A DNA stretch of 5,234 bases from positions 1-5,234 of the forward strand of contig SKWF01000343.1 of assembly GCA_007129085.1 (NCBI GenBank), written 5' to 3'. Positions 1-5,230 of this stretch are shown here, piece by piece; within the stretch, counting starts at the first letter, position 1, and every line of letters begins with the position of its first letter. The notes beneath the pieces are model-generated. The model had not been told where the DNA came from and made no database searches. It saw nothing but the letters and a program-made list of their open reading frames with translations. This stretch comes from Balneolaceae bacterium. Its GTDB lineage: Bacteria; Bacteroidota; Rhodothermia; Balneolales; Balneolaceae. The translations under genes and the position numbers were made by a program.

Positions 1-77
1 AGAAAATTAACTTCAAAAAAGGATTTTTTTTGATATAGCTGGATTAAACGCATTTCAAAATCCTCTTATTTCTTTTT

Positions 78-89
78 AAAACCGGTTTT
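78..89. repeat. 12-bp perfect palindrome AAAACCGGTTTT
   Basis: The sequence AAAACCGGTTTT equals its own reverse complement. It lies about 70 bp upstream of the TATAAT box that probably serves the lipoprotein gene at 207. There is no spacer between the arms, so it is a poor hairpin and a better candidate for a dimeric protein-binding site. That role is a guess; a palindrome of this length in AT-rich DNA can also arise by chance. Confidence 0.3.
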
Positions 90-100
90 GCGTGGGAAAT

Positions 101-121
101 TGAAGTTTTCTTCATTTTTTT
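101..121 (+). terminator. weak terminator-like hairpin with T-run
   Basis: TGAAG (101-105) pairs with CTTCA (110-114) across a TTTT loop, and seven T follow (115-121). The shape is that of an intrinsic terminator, but the stem is only 5 bp and AU-rich, so it would be weak. It could end a plus-strand gene left of the window. Confidence 0.2.
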
Positions 122-157
122 AAAATTTAAATGAGGTTTTTCCGCATAAAGTCACGC

Positions 158-163
158 TATAAT
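158..163 (+). promoter_or_regulatory. candidate -10 box TATAAT for the repeat lipoprotein gene
   Basis: A perfect TATAAT ends 43 bp before the ATG at 207, which would give a 5' leader of about 35-40 nt. No TTGACA-like -35 element sits at 16-18 bp upstream (that stretch reads GGTTTT), and the Bacteroidota -7 motif TAnnTTTG is not matched. The -10 assignment rests on the hexamer and its position alone. Confidence 0.35.
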
Positions 164-206
164 AGTAGAGAGCCATTCATAAATTCTAATAAAGACGTTC
201 AAAACC

Positions 207-2351
207 ATGCGAAAATTTATAGTAAATAAATTTTTAAATAGTAAGTCTTCCGAGAATTCTATCGGTTTTCGGAAAGTGACAAATTTAACTGTGTTGATTG
301 TGTCATTAGGTCTGTTATTTGCAGCCTGTGATGAGGATCCTGCAGGACCTGATGAAGATCCCGGTGATGACCCAGACCCGGTAGAAGTTGAAGCGGCTTT
401 TACGATGGAGCCGGAAGAGCCGATTGTGGGAGATGAAGTAGAACTTAATGCAGGTGAAACATCTGTTACAAATAGTAGTGATGTTTCTTACTCTTGGGCG
501 CTGACAACACCTTCGGGTAGTAATGCTGAACTTGAGTCCGGAACATCTGTAACGACTTCATTTGTACCGGACGTTGCAGGGGATTACAGTGTTGAACTTA
601 CCGTAGAGGCAAATGGTGAAACAGATAGTGCATCGGGTTCTGTAGAAGCATTGGCTGTAGAGGAGATTTCATCGGATATCAATTCTGATCGAACCTTGAC
701 ATCGGATGTATCTTATATCGTAACAAGTAGTATAGATATAGAAGCTGAGCTAACGATCGAGCCTGGAACTATCATTGAATTCGAACAAGGTACTGGTTTT
801 ACATTAACTTCAGTTTCAGGTGTTTTAATAGCCGACGGGACAGAGGATGAACCAATTCTCTTTACGGCCACAGAAGAACAACCTGGTTGGTGGGACGGCA
901 TATACCTCGAAGAATCCGACAATTTGAATAATCAGCTCAATTGGGTAACCGTTGAGTATGGTGGCGGTAATGAGTTTAGACGAAGTGGAGCAGGAAACCT
1001 GATAATAGGCCGAGGGCTTCGCGATGATTCATCAATTGAGGTGACAAATAGTACTTTTCGAAACAGCGCCAGTCACGGTATACGGGTTCGATCAAACGGT
1101 GACATACCTGGCTTTGCGAACAATACGTTAACTAATAATGAAGGATCACCGGTGAGTCTATCTGCCAATCACACACACCGTCTTGACGCAGCATCAAGTT
1201 ATACGGGTAACGACTCAGAGTATGTTTATGTGCGGAGTGGGAGCAGCCACACGATCGAAGATGATGACGTCACATGGGAAAATCTTGACGTGGATTACCG
1301 TGTTCGAGGAGATGATAATCTCGAGATTACGGATGGTGTAACTCTAACGATTGATCCAGGTGCTACACTTGAATTCGAATCAAACGGTCGAGTTCGCTTG
1401 ACTGATAATGGTGGATTGATAGCCGACGGGACAGAGGACGAGCCAATTCTCTTTACGGCCACAGATGAGCAACCCGGCTGGTGGGACGGTATCTACCTCG
1501 AAGAATCCAGTAATCTTGATAACCAGCTTAACTGGGTCACCGTTGAATATGCAGGTGGCAATGAATTCAGACGAAGTGGAGCAGGAAATCTGATTATTGG
1601 TCGCGGACTACGTGATGATTCATCAATTGAGGTGACAAATAGTACTTTTCAAAACAGTGCTAGTTATGGCATTTGGGTTCGTTCAAATGGTGATTTACCG
1701 GGTTTTGCGAATAATACATTAACCAATAATCAAGATGCTCCGGTAAATTTATCTGCCAGCCACACACACCGACTTGACGCAGCTTCAAGTTTTGTGGGTA
1801 ACGACTCAGAGTATGTGTATGTGCGGAGTGGAAGCAGCCATACGATCGAAGATGAAAATGTAACTTGGGAAAACCTCGATGAGGACTATCGTATCAGTGG
1901 TGATAATCTTGAGATTACAGATGGTGTAACTCTAACGATTGATTCAGGTGCTACACTTGAATTCGAATCAAACGGTCGAGTTCGCTTGACTGACAATGGT
2001 GGATTAATAGCAGAGGGAACAGAAGATGAACCTATTCTCTTTACCGCTACAAGTGAACAATCCGGCTGGTGGGATGGCATTTACCTGGAAGAATCCAGTA
2101 ACCTTGATAACCAGCTTGACTGGGTGACTGTTGAATATGCAGGAGGCAATGAGTTTAATCGAAGTGGAGCCGGAAACGTCATAGTGGGACGTGGTCTCCG
2201 AGATGACTCTTCCATTGATATCACGAACAGTACCTTGAGTGATAGCGATAGCCATGGACTCTGGGTACGCAGCAATGGCACTGTTAATGATGATGCTTGT
2301 GATGTAAATACATTTGAGAATAACTCAGACGCAGATTGCGTAATCAATTAG
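207..2351 (+). CDS. surface lipoprotein: PKD-like domain plus three ~197-aa beta-helix repeats
   Basis: A 714-residue lipoprotein of unknown specific function, probably displayed on the cell surface. A basic N-terminus and hydrophobic segment (about 26-40) lead to a lipobox-like LFAAC with Cys41 as lipidation site; Phe at -3 is slightly unusual. A Pro/Asp/Glu-rich linker (42-60) resembles the acidic lipoprotein export signals of Bacteroidota. Residues about 62-148 look like a PKD/REJ-type Ig-like fold (YSWALTTPSG, DVAGDYSVELTV). Residues 164-691 hold three tandem units, the third incomplete, rich in short beta strands and Asn/Gly/Ser turns (LTIDPGATLEF, GIYLEES, GIWVRSNG), typical of right-handed parallel beta-helix. 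The protein ends with a short tail carrying Cys698 and Cys711. No catalytic motif or type IX secretion C-terminal domain is seen. ATG at 207 gives a long signal peptide; GTG at 276 is an alternative start. It has its own promoter candidate and ends at a strong terminator. Adhesin or polysaccharide-binding roles are inference. Confidence 0.85.
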   Translation: MRKFIVNKFLNSKSSENSIGFRKVTNLTVLIVSLGLLFAACDEDPAGPDEDPGDDPDPVEVEAAFTMEPEEPIVGDEVELNAGETSVTNSSDVSYSWALTTPSGSNAELESGTSVTTSFVPDVAGDYSVELTVEANGETDSASGSVEALAVEEISSDINSDRTLTSDVSYIVTSSIDIEAELTIEPGTIIEFEQGTGFTLTSVSGVLIADGTEDEPILFTATEEQPGWWDGIYLEESDNLNNQLNWVTVEYGGGNEFRRSGAGNLIIGRGLRDDSSIEVTNSTFRNSASHGIRVRSNGDIPGFANNTLTNNEGSPVSLSANHTHRLDAASSYTGNDSEYVYVRSGSSHTIEDDDVTWENLDVDYRVRGDDNLEITDGVTLTIDPGATLEFESNGRVRLTDNGGLIADGTEDEPILFTATDEQPGWWDGIYLEESSNLDNQLNWVTVEYAGGNEFRRSGAGNLIIGRGLRDDSSIEVTNSTFQNSASYGIWVRSNGDLPGFANNTLTNNQDAPVNLSASHTHRLDAASSFVGNDSEYVYVRSGSSHTIEDENVTWENLDEDYRISGDNLEITDGVTLTIDSGATLEFESNGRVRLTDNGGLIAEGTEDEPILFTATSEQSGWWDGIYLEESSNLDNQLDWVTVEYAGGNEFNRSGAGNVIVGRGLRDDSSIDITNSTLSDSDSHGLWVRSNGTVNDDACDVNTFENNSDADCVIN
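696..1286 (+). repeat. beta-helix repeat unit 1 (residues 164-360)
   Basis: First of three tandem in-frame units, 591 bp or 197 codons, anchored on the shared motif A-D-G-T-E-D-E-P-I-L-F-T-A-T starting at residue 209. Its first 45 codons are clearly diverged from units 2 and 3, keeping only the LTIEPGTIIEFE-like core. The middle and end are close to unit 2. One stretch of 37 bases (1023-1059) is identical to 1614-1650 in unit 2. Confidence 0.85.
1287..1877 (+). repeat. beta-helix repeat unit 2 (residues 361-557)
   Basis: Second unit, 591 bp or 197 codons, with the shared motif starting at residue 406, exactly 197 residues after that of unit 1. Its first part is nearly identical to unit 3 (49 identical bases at 1357-1405 and 1945-1993), while its middle and end match unit 1 best. 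It is therefore the unit that shares the most sequence with both neighbours. Confidence 0.85.
1878..2279 (+). repeat. beta-helix repeat unit 3, truncated (residues 558-691)
   Basis: Third unit, with the shared motif at residue 602, 196 residues after that of unit 2 because one Asp of the V-R-G-D-D-N-L segment is missing. It stops at W-V-R-S-N-G, so the last third of a full unit (the G-F-A-N-N, H-T-H-R-L-D-A-A and Y-V-Y-V-R segments) is absent and a unique 23-residue tail follows. After the conserved opening it carries many synonymous differences from unit 2. Confidence 0.8.
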
Positions 2352-2383
2352 TGAACATTTGTACCTAACTTTCAGTAAATAAG

Positions 2384-2420
2384 AAAAACCCGGGCTGCCC
2401 AAAGCAGTTCCGGGTTTTTT
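2384..2420. terminator. bidirectional intrinsic terminator between convergent genes
   Basis: AAAAACCCGG (2384-2393) pairs with CCGGGTTTTT (2410-2419). An inner CTGC/GCAG stem (2395-2398 with 2404-2407), separated by a G-T wobble and a bulged T, closes a CCAAA loop. The T run on the right ends plus-strand transcripts of the lipoprotein gene 33 bp after its stop. The A run on the left becomes a U run for minus-strand transcripts, so the same hairpin can end the DUF5777 operon, whose last stop is at 2466. Confidence 0.85.
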
Positions 2421-2465
2421 ATTGCGTGATTAAATTTTTGCTGTTATTGTGTCCGACAAGCTATT

Positions 2466-3332
2466 CTATCGAATCCCAAATAGCCTGTTGATATTGAACC
2501 CAAAACGGAATTCTCTGTCAAGAAATCGTCCATTATCAGATGCGGCCAGGTACGGTTCATGGAGTGCCTGTGAGGTTGTGAAAAACATTTGGAATACGTG
2601 GCCACCTGTTTCAATATCAATACCAAATGCCAGGTTTGATGGATTATTGACTTCGTTGTCAAAAGATGGAATATATTGCCAGGATAGAGCCGTTATTTGG
2701 GTAACCTTATATCGGCCGGAAAAAGCGGCTGTGATGTAAGAATTCTTAGTGGAGTTGGCAATGTTTATTTCCGGGCCGACACGATTAAAGTGGGCTGCAA
2801 TAGGTGAAATTTGAAGGCTTAAGTTATCGCTGAATTTACGGGCGATGGGCAGAGAAACAGAATAATTTAATCGCTCATTAAAACTGTACGGTTCGTCCAG
2901 GAAGTCAAGAGAGGAAGAATTAACTCCCACCAATGGAACAACGGATACAGAAACAGGCATGCTACCACTCACAGTCTGTCTCAAGAGGGAAAATCTTGTT
3001 CCAAGATCTATAACCTTATCCATGCTTGATCGGCCTGTTACAATTGAAAAATGGTCTGTAATTCCATATTCAAAACTGAATCGAACATTCGCTCCCTGGT
3101 CAATTCCCCATAAATTTCGAGCCCCTCCGGTAACTTCTCCAAACGTATGCATAATGGAATAGTGAAGCTCACCGCCGGATAGGTGGTGAACGGTATAAAG
3201 GTTGATATTGCGAGGAGCCATAAATGTCAGCTCAACATCCCTGTCTTCCTCCACACGTTCACGCTCAAGCTGAGCGAAAGCAGATTCTGCAAAAAAGAAA
3301 ACAACAAATAAAAAAGCGAGTAATCGGAGCAT
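2466..3332 (-). CDS. DUF5777-family outer-membrane beta-barrel protein
   Basis: A 288-residue exported protein that I recognise as DUF5777-like. Residues 1-20 form a signal peptide with a strongly hydrophobic core and an AFA-Q cleavage site. The conserved N-terminal half reads as alternating strands: NINLYTVHHLSGGELHYSI (43-60), MHTFGEVTGGARNLWGIDQG (61-80), VRFSFEYGITDHFSIVTGRS (83-102). The rest continues as amphipathic strands ending with FRFGFNINRLFGIR, as expected of an outer-membrane barrel. There is no cysteine. The family has no settled function. It is the last gene of a minus-strand cluster, starting 27 nt after the YceI-like stop, with no Shine-Dalgarno motif before its ATG, and is followed by the terminator at 2384-2420. 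Its company suggests an outer-membrane part of a redox or lipid-related module; that is inference. The family call is fairly sure, the role is not. Confidence 0.8.
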   Translation of the reverse strand: MLRLLAFLFVVFFFAESAFAQLERERVEEDRDVELTFMAPRNINLYTVHHLSGGELHYSIMHTFGEVTGGARNLWGIDQGANVRFSFEYGITDHFSIVTGRSSMDKVIDLGTRFSLLRQTVSGSMPVSVSVVPLVGVNSSSLDFLDEPYSFNERLNYSVSLPIARKFSDNLSLQISPIAAHFNRVGPEINIANSTKNSYITAAFSGRYKVTQITALSWQYIPSFDNEVNNPSNLAFGIDIETGGHVFQMFFTTSQALHEPYLAASDNGRFLDREFRFGFNINRLFGIR

Positions 3333-3359
3333 GTTAAATAAGTTATGTGGATTGAAAAA

Positions 3360-3926
3360 TTAGTTTTCACCGGGTTCGAGAAGAATGGAGATATTTACTT
3401 TTTGTTCATCGGCTAGTTCATAAAAAACGACTCTTGGGCGGTCAATTTCATAATCATCCAACAGTACACTCCAAGATGCTTCTATTTGCAAGCCCTCTTC
3501 AGTGGGTTCAATGGTTCCTGTTATCTCTTTATCCCGCGTGATGCAATGAATCTCAAACGTGCCCTTTACAGTAACATCTTGCTCTTCGTGGAGATCAGGG
3601 TCGAAATCAGATGTTAGCTCGCCCGTAAATTCTCCGAATGGGCAACGGTCTGTTTCAAGGTAACTGTCACGCATGTGCCTGTTTCTTAGATTGATTCCGG
3701 TATCAAGTGTAGACAAGTCAATGTAGAAGTCAACCAAGTTCTGATCTAAATCTATAAGACCGTGCAGATGATCGCTTTTTCCCTTGAATTCCAGTAAAGG
3801 AGCATTCGATACAAACTCAGCATACCCTTCGGTAGCTGCAAAAGATTGAGCATCAGTTTTATCGGTAAAAAATGCAAAAGAGAACAGTACGAGTATTGCT
3901 GTAATTTTTTTCATAATCGTAGCCAT
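3360..3926 (-). CDS. YceI-like secreted lipocalin-fold protein
   Basis: A 188-residue secreted protein of the YceI type. The family has a lipocalin-like barrel; structurally studied members bind polyisoprenoid or quinone-like lipids in the periplasm. Family marks: the STLDTGINLRNRHMRDSYLE segment (72-91), followed by TDRCPFGEFTG (92-102), where family members usually have a K-Y-P-x-x-x-F motif; VKGTFEIHCITRDKEITGTI (120-139), the usual V-x-G-x-L-x-I-H-G-V-T region; and the terminal strand EQKVNISILLEP. The signal peptide ends at TDA-Q27. Two cysteines, Cys95 and Cys128, lie in the two conserved segments; Cys128 takes a place normally held by Gly. The start is uncertain: ATG at 3926, only 2 nt after the Rieske stop, or the in-frame ATG at 3914 giving the more typical MKKITAILVLF start. 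The spacing suggests translational coupling to the Rieske gene. A role as lipid carrier or regulator for the neighbouring Rieske protein is inference. Confidence 0.85.
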   Translation of the reverse strand: MATIMKKITAILVLFSFAFFTDKTDAQSFAATEGYAEFVSNAPLLEFKGKSDHLHGLIDLDQNLVDFYIDLSTLDTGINLRNRHMRDSYLETDRCPFGEFTGELTSDFDPDLHEEQDVTVKGTFEIHCITRDKEITGTIEPTEEGLQIEASWSVLLDDYEIDRPRVVFYELADEQKVNISILLEPGEN

Positions 3927-3928
3927 AT

Positions 3929-4402
3929 TTATTTGGTGATGGTAAGTGTATTCTCATCTCTACTTACACTGAATTCTTCGAGATCACGGGTTGCCGGTCC
4001 GCTTACAACTTGCCCTGAGGTATTGAACTTGGAATTGTGGCAATTACAGATAAATTCATCGTCCCGAAAATCCCAGTTTGTACTGCATTGTGCGTGCGTA
4101 CATACACTGGTAAATGCGCGAAAATTTTCATCACCAATATTTACGAGAAGTGTTTCCCCTTCGGTTATTAGTTTCCAGGCCCCATCATTTAACAGATCCT
4201 GAGCATCAGGGTGATCCAGGTCGATAGTGATAACGTTACCTTCTACCGTAAAGGCTTCATCGCTAAGATCTCCTCCACCATCATCGCTGCCGGTTACGGA
4301 ACTGCTACATCCGTAAAACCCAATACCGAGAGCGGTAAACAGTGCCGTTGATCCGGCGGTTCTTAAGAATGATTTACGTGTAATAGTTGATTTATCTTCC
4401 AT
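3929..4402 (-). CDS. Rieske [2Fe-2S] protein, Tat-type lipoprotein
   Basis: A 157-residue envelope electron carrier. Box I C-T-H-A-Q-C (101-106) and box II C-N-C-H-N-S (119-124) give cluster ligands Cys101, His103, Cys119 and His122, with Cys106 and Cys121 able to form the loop disulfide typical of bc1-type Rieske proteins. The downstream GPATRDLEEF segment is the usual Pro-loop region. The N-terminus carries a Tat-like motif T-R-K-S-F-L-R (8-14) with an R-K pair in place of R-R, then a hydrophobic segment and FYGC with Cys32 as probable lipidation site, followed by a Ser/Gly/Asp-rich tether (33-47). Export of a folded Fe-S protein through Tat fits. No membrane helix beyond the signal, no cytochrome b and no oxygenase domain are present, so it is a stand-alone soluble-type Rieske domain on a lipid anchor. 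It is first in the cluster with the YceI-like and DUF5777 genes. The redox partner cannot be told from the sequence. Confidence 0.93.
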   Translation of the reverse strand: MEDKSTITRKSFLRTAGSTALFTALGIGFYGCSSSVTGSDDGGGDLSDEAFTVEGNVITIDLDHPDAQDLLNDGAWKLITEGETLLVNIGDENFRAFTSVCTHAQCSTNWDFRDDEFICNCHNSKFNTSGQVVSGPATRDLEEFSVSRDENTLTITK

Positions 4403-4449
4403 TGGTTGATGAGTTAATGTGAAAAGTAAGTCCGTTTAAACAGTTGTCA

Positions 4450-4455
4450 ATTATA
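4450..4455 (-). promoter_or_regulatory. candidate -10 box TATAAT for the Rieske operon
   Basis: Read on the minus strand, a perfect TATAAT ends 47 bp before the ATG of the Rieske gene, much like the spacing of the TATAAT before the lipoprotein gene at 207. No matching -35 hexamer is found at 16-18 bp. The local sequence is so AT-rich that chance occurrence is a real possibility. Confidence 0.3.
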
Positions 4456-4521
4456 TATACGATCATAATCAATAATCGGATTGGACTTAATATCACAATA
4501 CTGTCACATCAGTAATGTAAT

Positions 4522-4546
4522 TACCAATTCATTTATCTATTTGGTA
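4522..4546. repeat. inverted repeat TACCAA-N13-TTGGTA, possible operator
   Basis: Six-base arms TACCAA (4522-4527) and TTGGTA (4541-4546) are separated by 13 bp, so their centres lie 19 bp apart, roughly two helical turns. It lies in the divergent promoter region, closer to the sigma gene. Role as a regulator-binding site is only suggested by position and symmetry. Confidence 0.2.
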
Positions 4547-4618
4547 TTATCGGTCGTTGCAATTAAAAACATTCTCAACCATCCGTATCTTTTCTGATTA
4601 CGTATTAAACAATAGCCC

Positions 4619-5230
4619 GTGATTTTATATTGGTTAATTTACATTGTGGGGTTCGCAGTCCAGTCCAAAGAGAAAGGGCAGGAACTGATGAACCGTGTAC
4701 AGAACGGGGATGCGAAAGCGCTGCGACAGATTTATGGTAGCTACAAGAGTATTTTATTTGGGCTGATTGTTTCGATGCTGAAAGACAGGGAAGAGGCTGA
4801 AGATTGCCTGCAGGAAGTATTTACTCAATTGTGGGAAAAAGCCGATAGGTTTGATGCTTCGAAGGGAAATTTATATAGCTTTATTGTAACGATGGCGAGA
4901 AACAAAGCGATTGACAGAATCCGGTCAAGGGCATATAAAGATAGTAAGCAGGAAGATCATACAATCAGCGATTTTTCGTTAACTCCTGAAAGTGATTTTA
5001 ATAATCCTGAAGAGGATTTAGAATTGTCAGAACGCGCCAATTTGGTTCGCTCTGCGTTAAAGAAATTGAACAGTAAAGAACGAGAGGTTTTAAAGGTCGC
5101 ATACTACGGCGGGATGTCTCAGACTGAAATTTCAGAGAAAATGGAAATTCCACTCGGGACCGTTAAATACAGAATGCGGCAGGGAATGATAAAATTAAAG
5201 GATTTTTTAAAACAAGATATCACTGAATGA
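4619..5230 (+). CDS. ECF-type RNA polymerase sigma-70 factor
   Basis: A two-domain extracytoplasmic-function sigma factor that directs RNA polymerase to a small regulon. Residue numbers are from GTG 4619. Region 2 spans about 22-105: QELMNRVQNGDAKALRQIY, then EDCLQEVFTQLW (core-binding 2.1-2.2) and LYSFIVTMARNKAIDRIRSR (2.3-2.4, -10 recognition). An acidic linker (about 110-140) leads to region 4 (about 142-196) with LNSKEREVLKVAYYGGMSQ and the helix-turn-helix ISEKMEIPLGTVKYRMRQG for -35 binding. The start is unsure: GTG 4619 gives a hydrophobic, poorly conserved-looking N-terminus; GTG 4646 would remove most of it; ATG 4688 has AGGA before it but would cut into the usual E-L-M-x-R-V start of region 2. 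The stop overlaps the ATG of the next gene by 4 nt, which points to a cotranscribed anti-sigma factor. It is divergent from the Rieske operon, which it may control. Confidence 0.92.
   Translation: MILYWLIYIVGFAVQSKEKGQELMNRVQNGDAKALRQIYGSYKSILFGLIVSMLKDREEAEDCLQEVFTQLWEKADRFDASKGNLYSFIVTMARNKAIDRIRSRAYKDSKQEDHTISDFSLTPESDFNNPEEDLELSERANLVRSALKKLNSKEREVLKVAYYGGMSQTEISEKMEIPLGTVKYRMRQGMIKLKDFLKQDITE

Larger units (their letters stand above)
1..206. other. AT-rich leader upstream of the repeat lipoprotein; no gene seen
   Basis: No convincing coding sequence is visible here. The stretch is very AT-rich. It holds an AT-only inverted repeat around 13-33 (TCAAAAAA / TTTTTTGA), a 12-bp perfect palindrome at 78-89, a small TGAAG-TTTT-CTTCA hairpin followed by seven T (101-121), and a TATAAT box at 158-163. 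The two hairpins could be remnants of a terminator for a gene to the left of the window, but both are weak. The rest reads as the promoter and 5' untranslated region of the gene starting at 207. Confidence 0.5.
4403..4618. other. divergent intergenic region between Rieske operon and sigma factor
   Basis: A 216-bp AT-rich stretch without a gene, which must hold the promoters of both the leftward Rieske operon and the rightward sigma factor. On the minus strand a TATAAT lies at 4455-4450. Other marks are a GTAATTAC palindrome (4517-4524) and an inverted repeat TACCAA/TTGGTA (4522-4527 and 4541-4546). No convincing promoter for the sigma gene was found by eye. Confidence 0.6.

Noticed and set aside
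13..33. AT-only inverted repeat as a terminator for an upstream gene
   Set aside because: The stem has a single G-C pair and would be unstable; AT-rich leaders give such pairings by chance.
713..922. Open frame of 69 codons on the minus strand inside the lipoprotein gene
   Set aside because: It lies wholly opposite the repeat region, recurs in similar form opposite the other units (1886-2080, 2081-2347) and resembles no family; it is a shadow of the repeated coding sequence.
207..2351. Beta-helix protein as a pectate lyase-like enzyme or type IX secretion substrate
   Set aside because: No catalytic residues of polysaccharide lyases are recognisable and the C-terminus is a short Cys-containing tail, not a type IX sorting domain.
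2449..2739. Open frame of 96 codons on the plus strand
   Set aside because: It lies almost entirely opposite the DUF5777 gene, starts just after the terminator, and its product shows no recognisable motif.
3846..4202. Open frame of 118 codons on the plus strand
   Set aside because: It runs opposite the YceI-like and Rieske genes, both of which are firmly supported by family motifs.
4579..4587. CCATCC and nearby AAC...CGTA as a self-recognised ECF promoter for the sigma gene
   Set aside because: CCATCC recalls the -35 of SigK-type promoters, but no fitting -10 element lies at the right distance, and the AAC/CGTA pair is too short to call.
4541..4593. Bacteroidota-type -33/-7 promoter (TTTG / TAnnTTTG) for the sigma gene
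   Set aside because: TATCTTTT at 4586-4593 is close to the -7 motif, but the nearest TTG (4557-4559) is 26 bp away rather than about 20.
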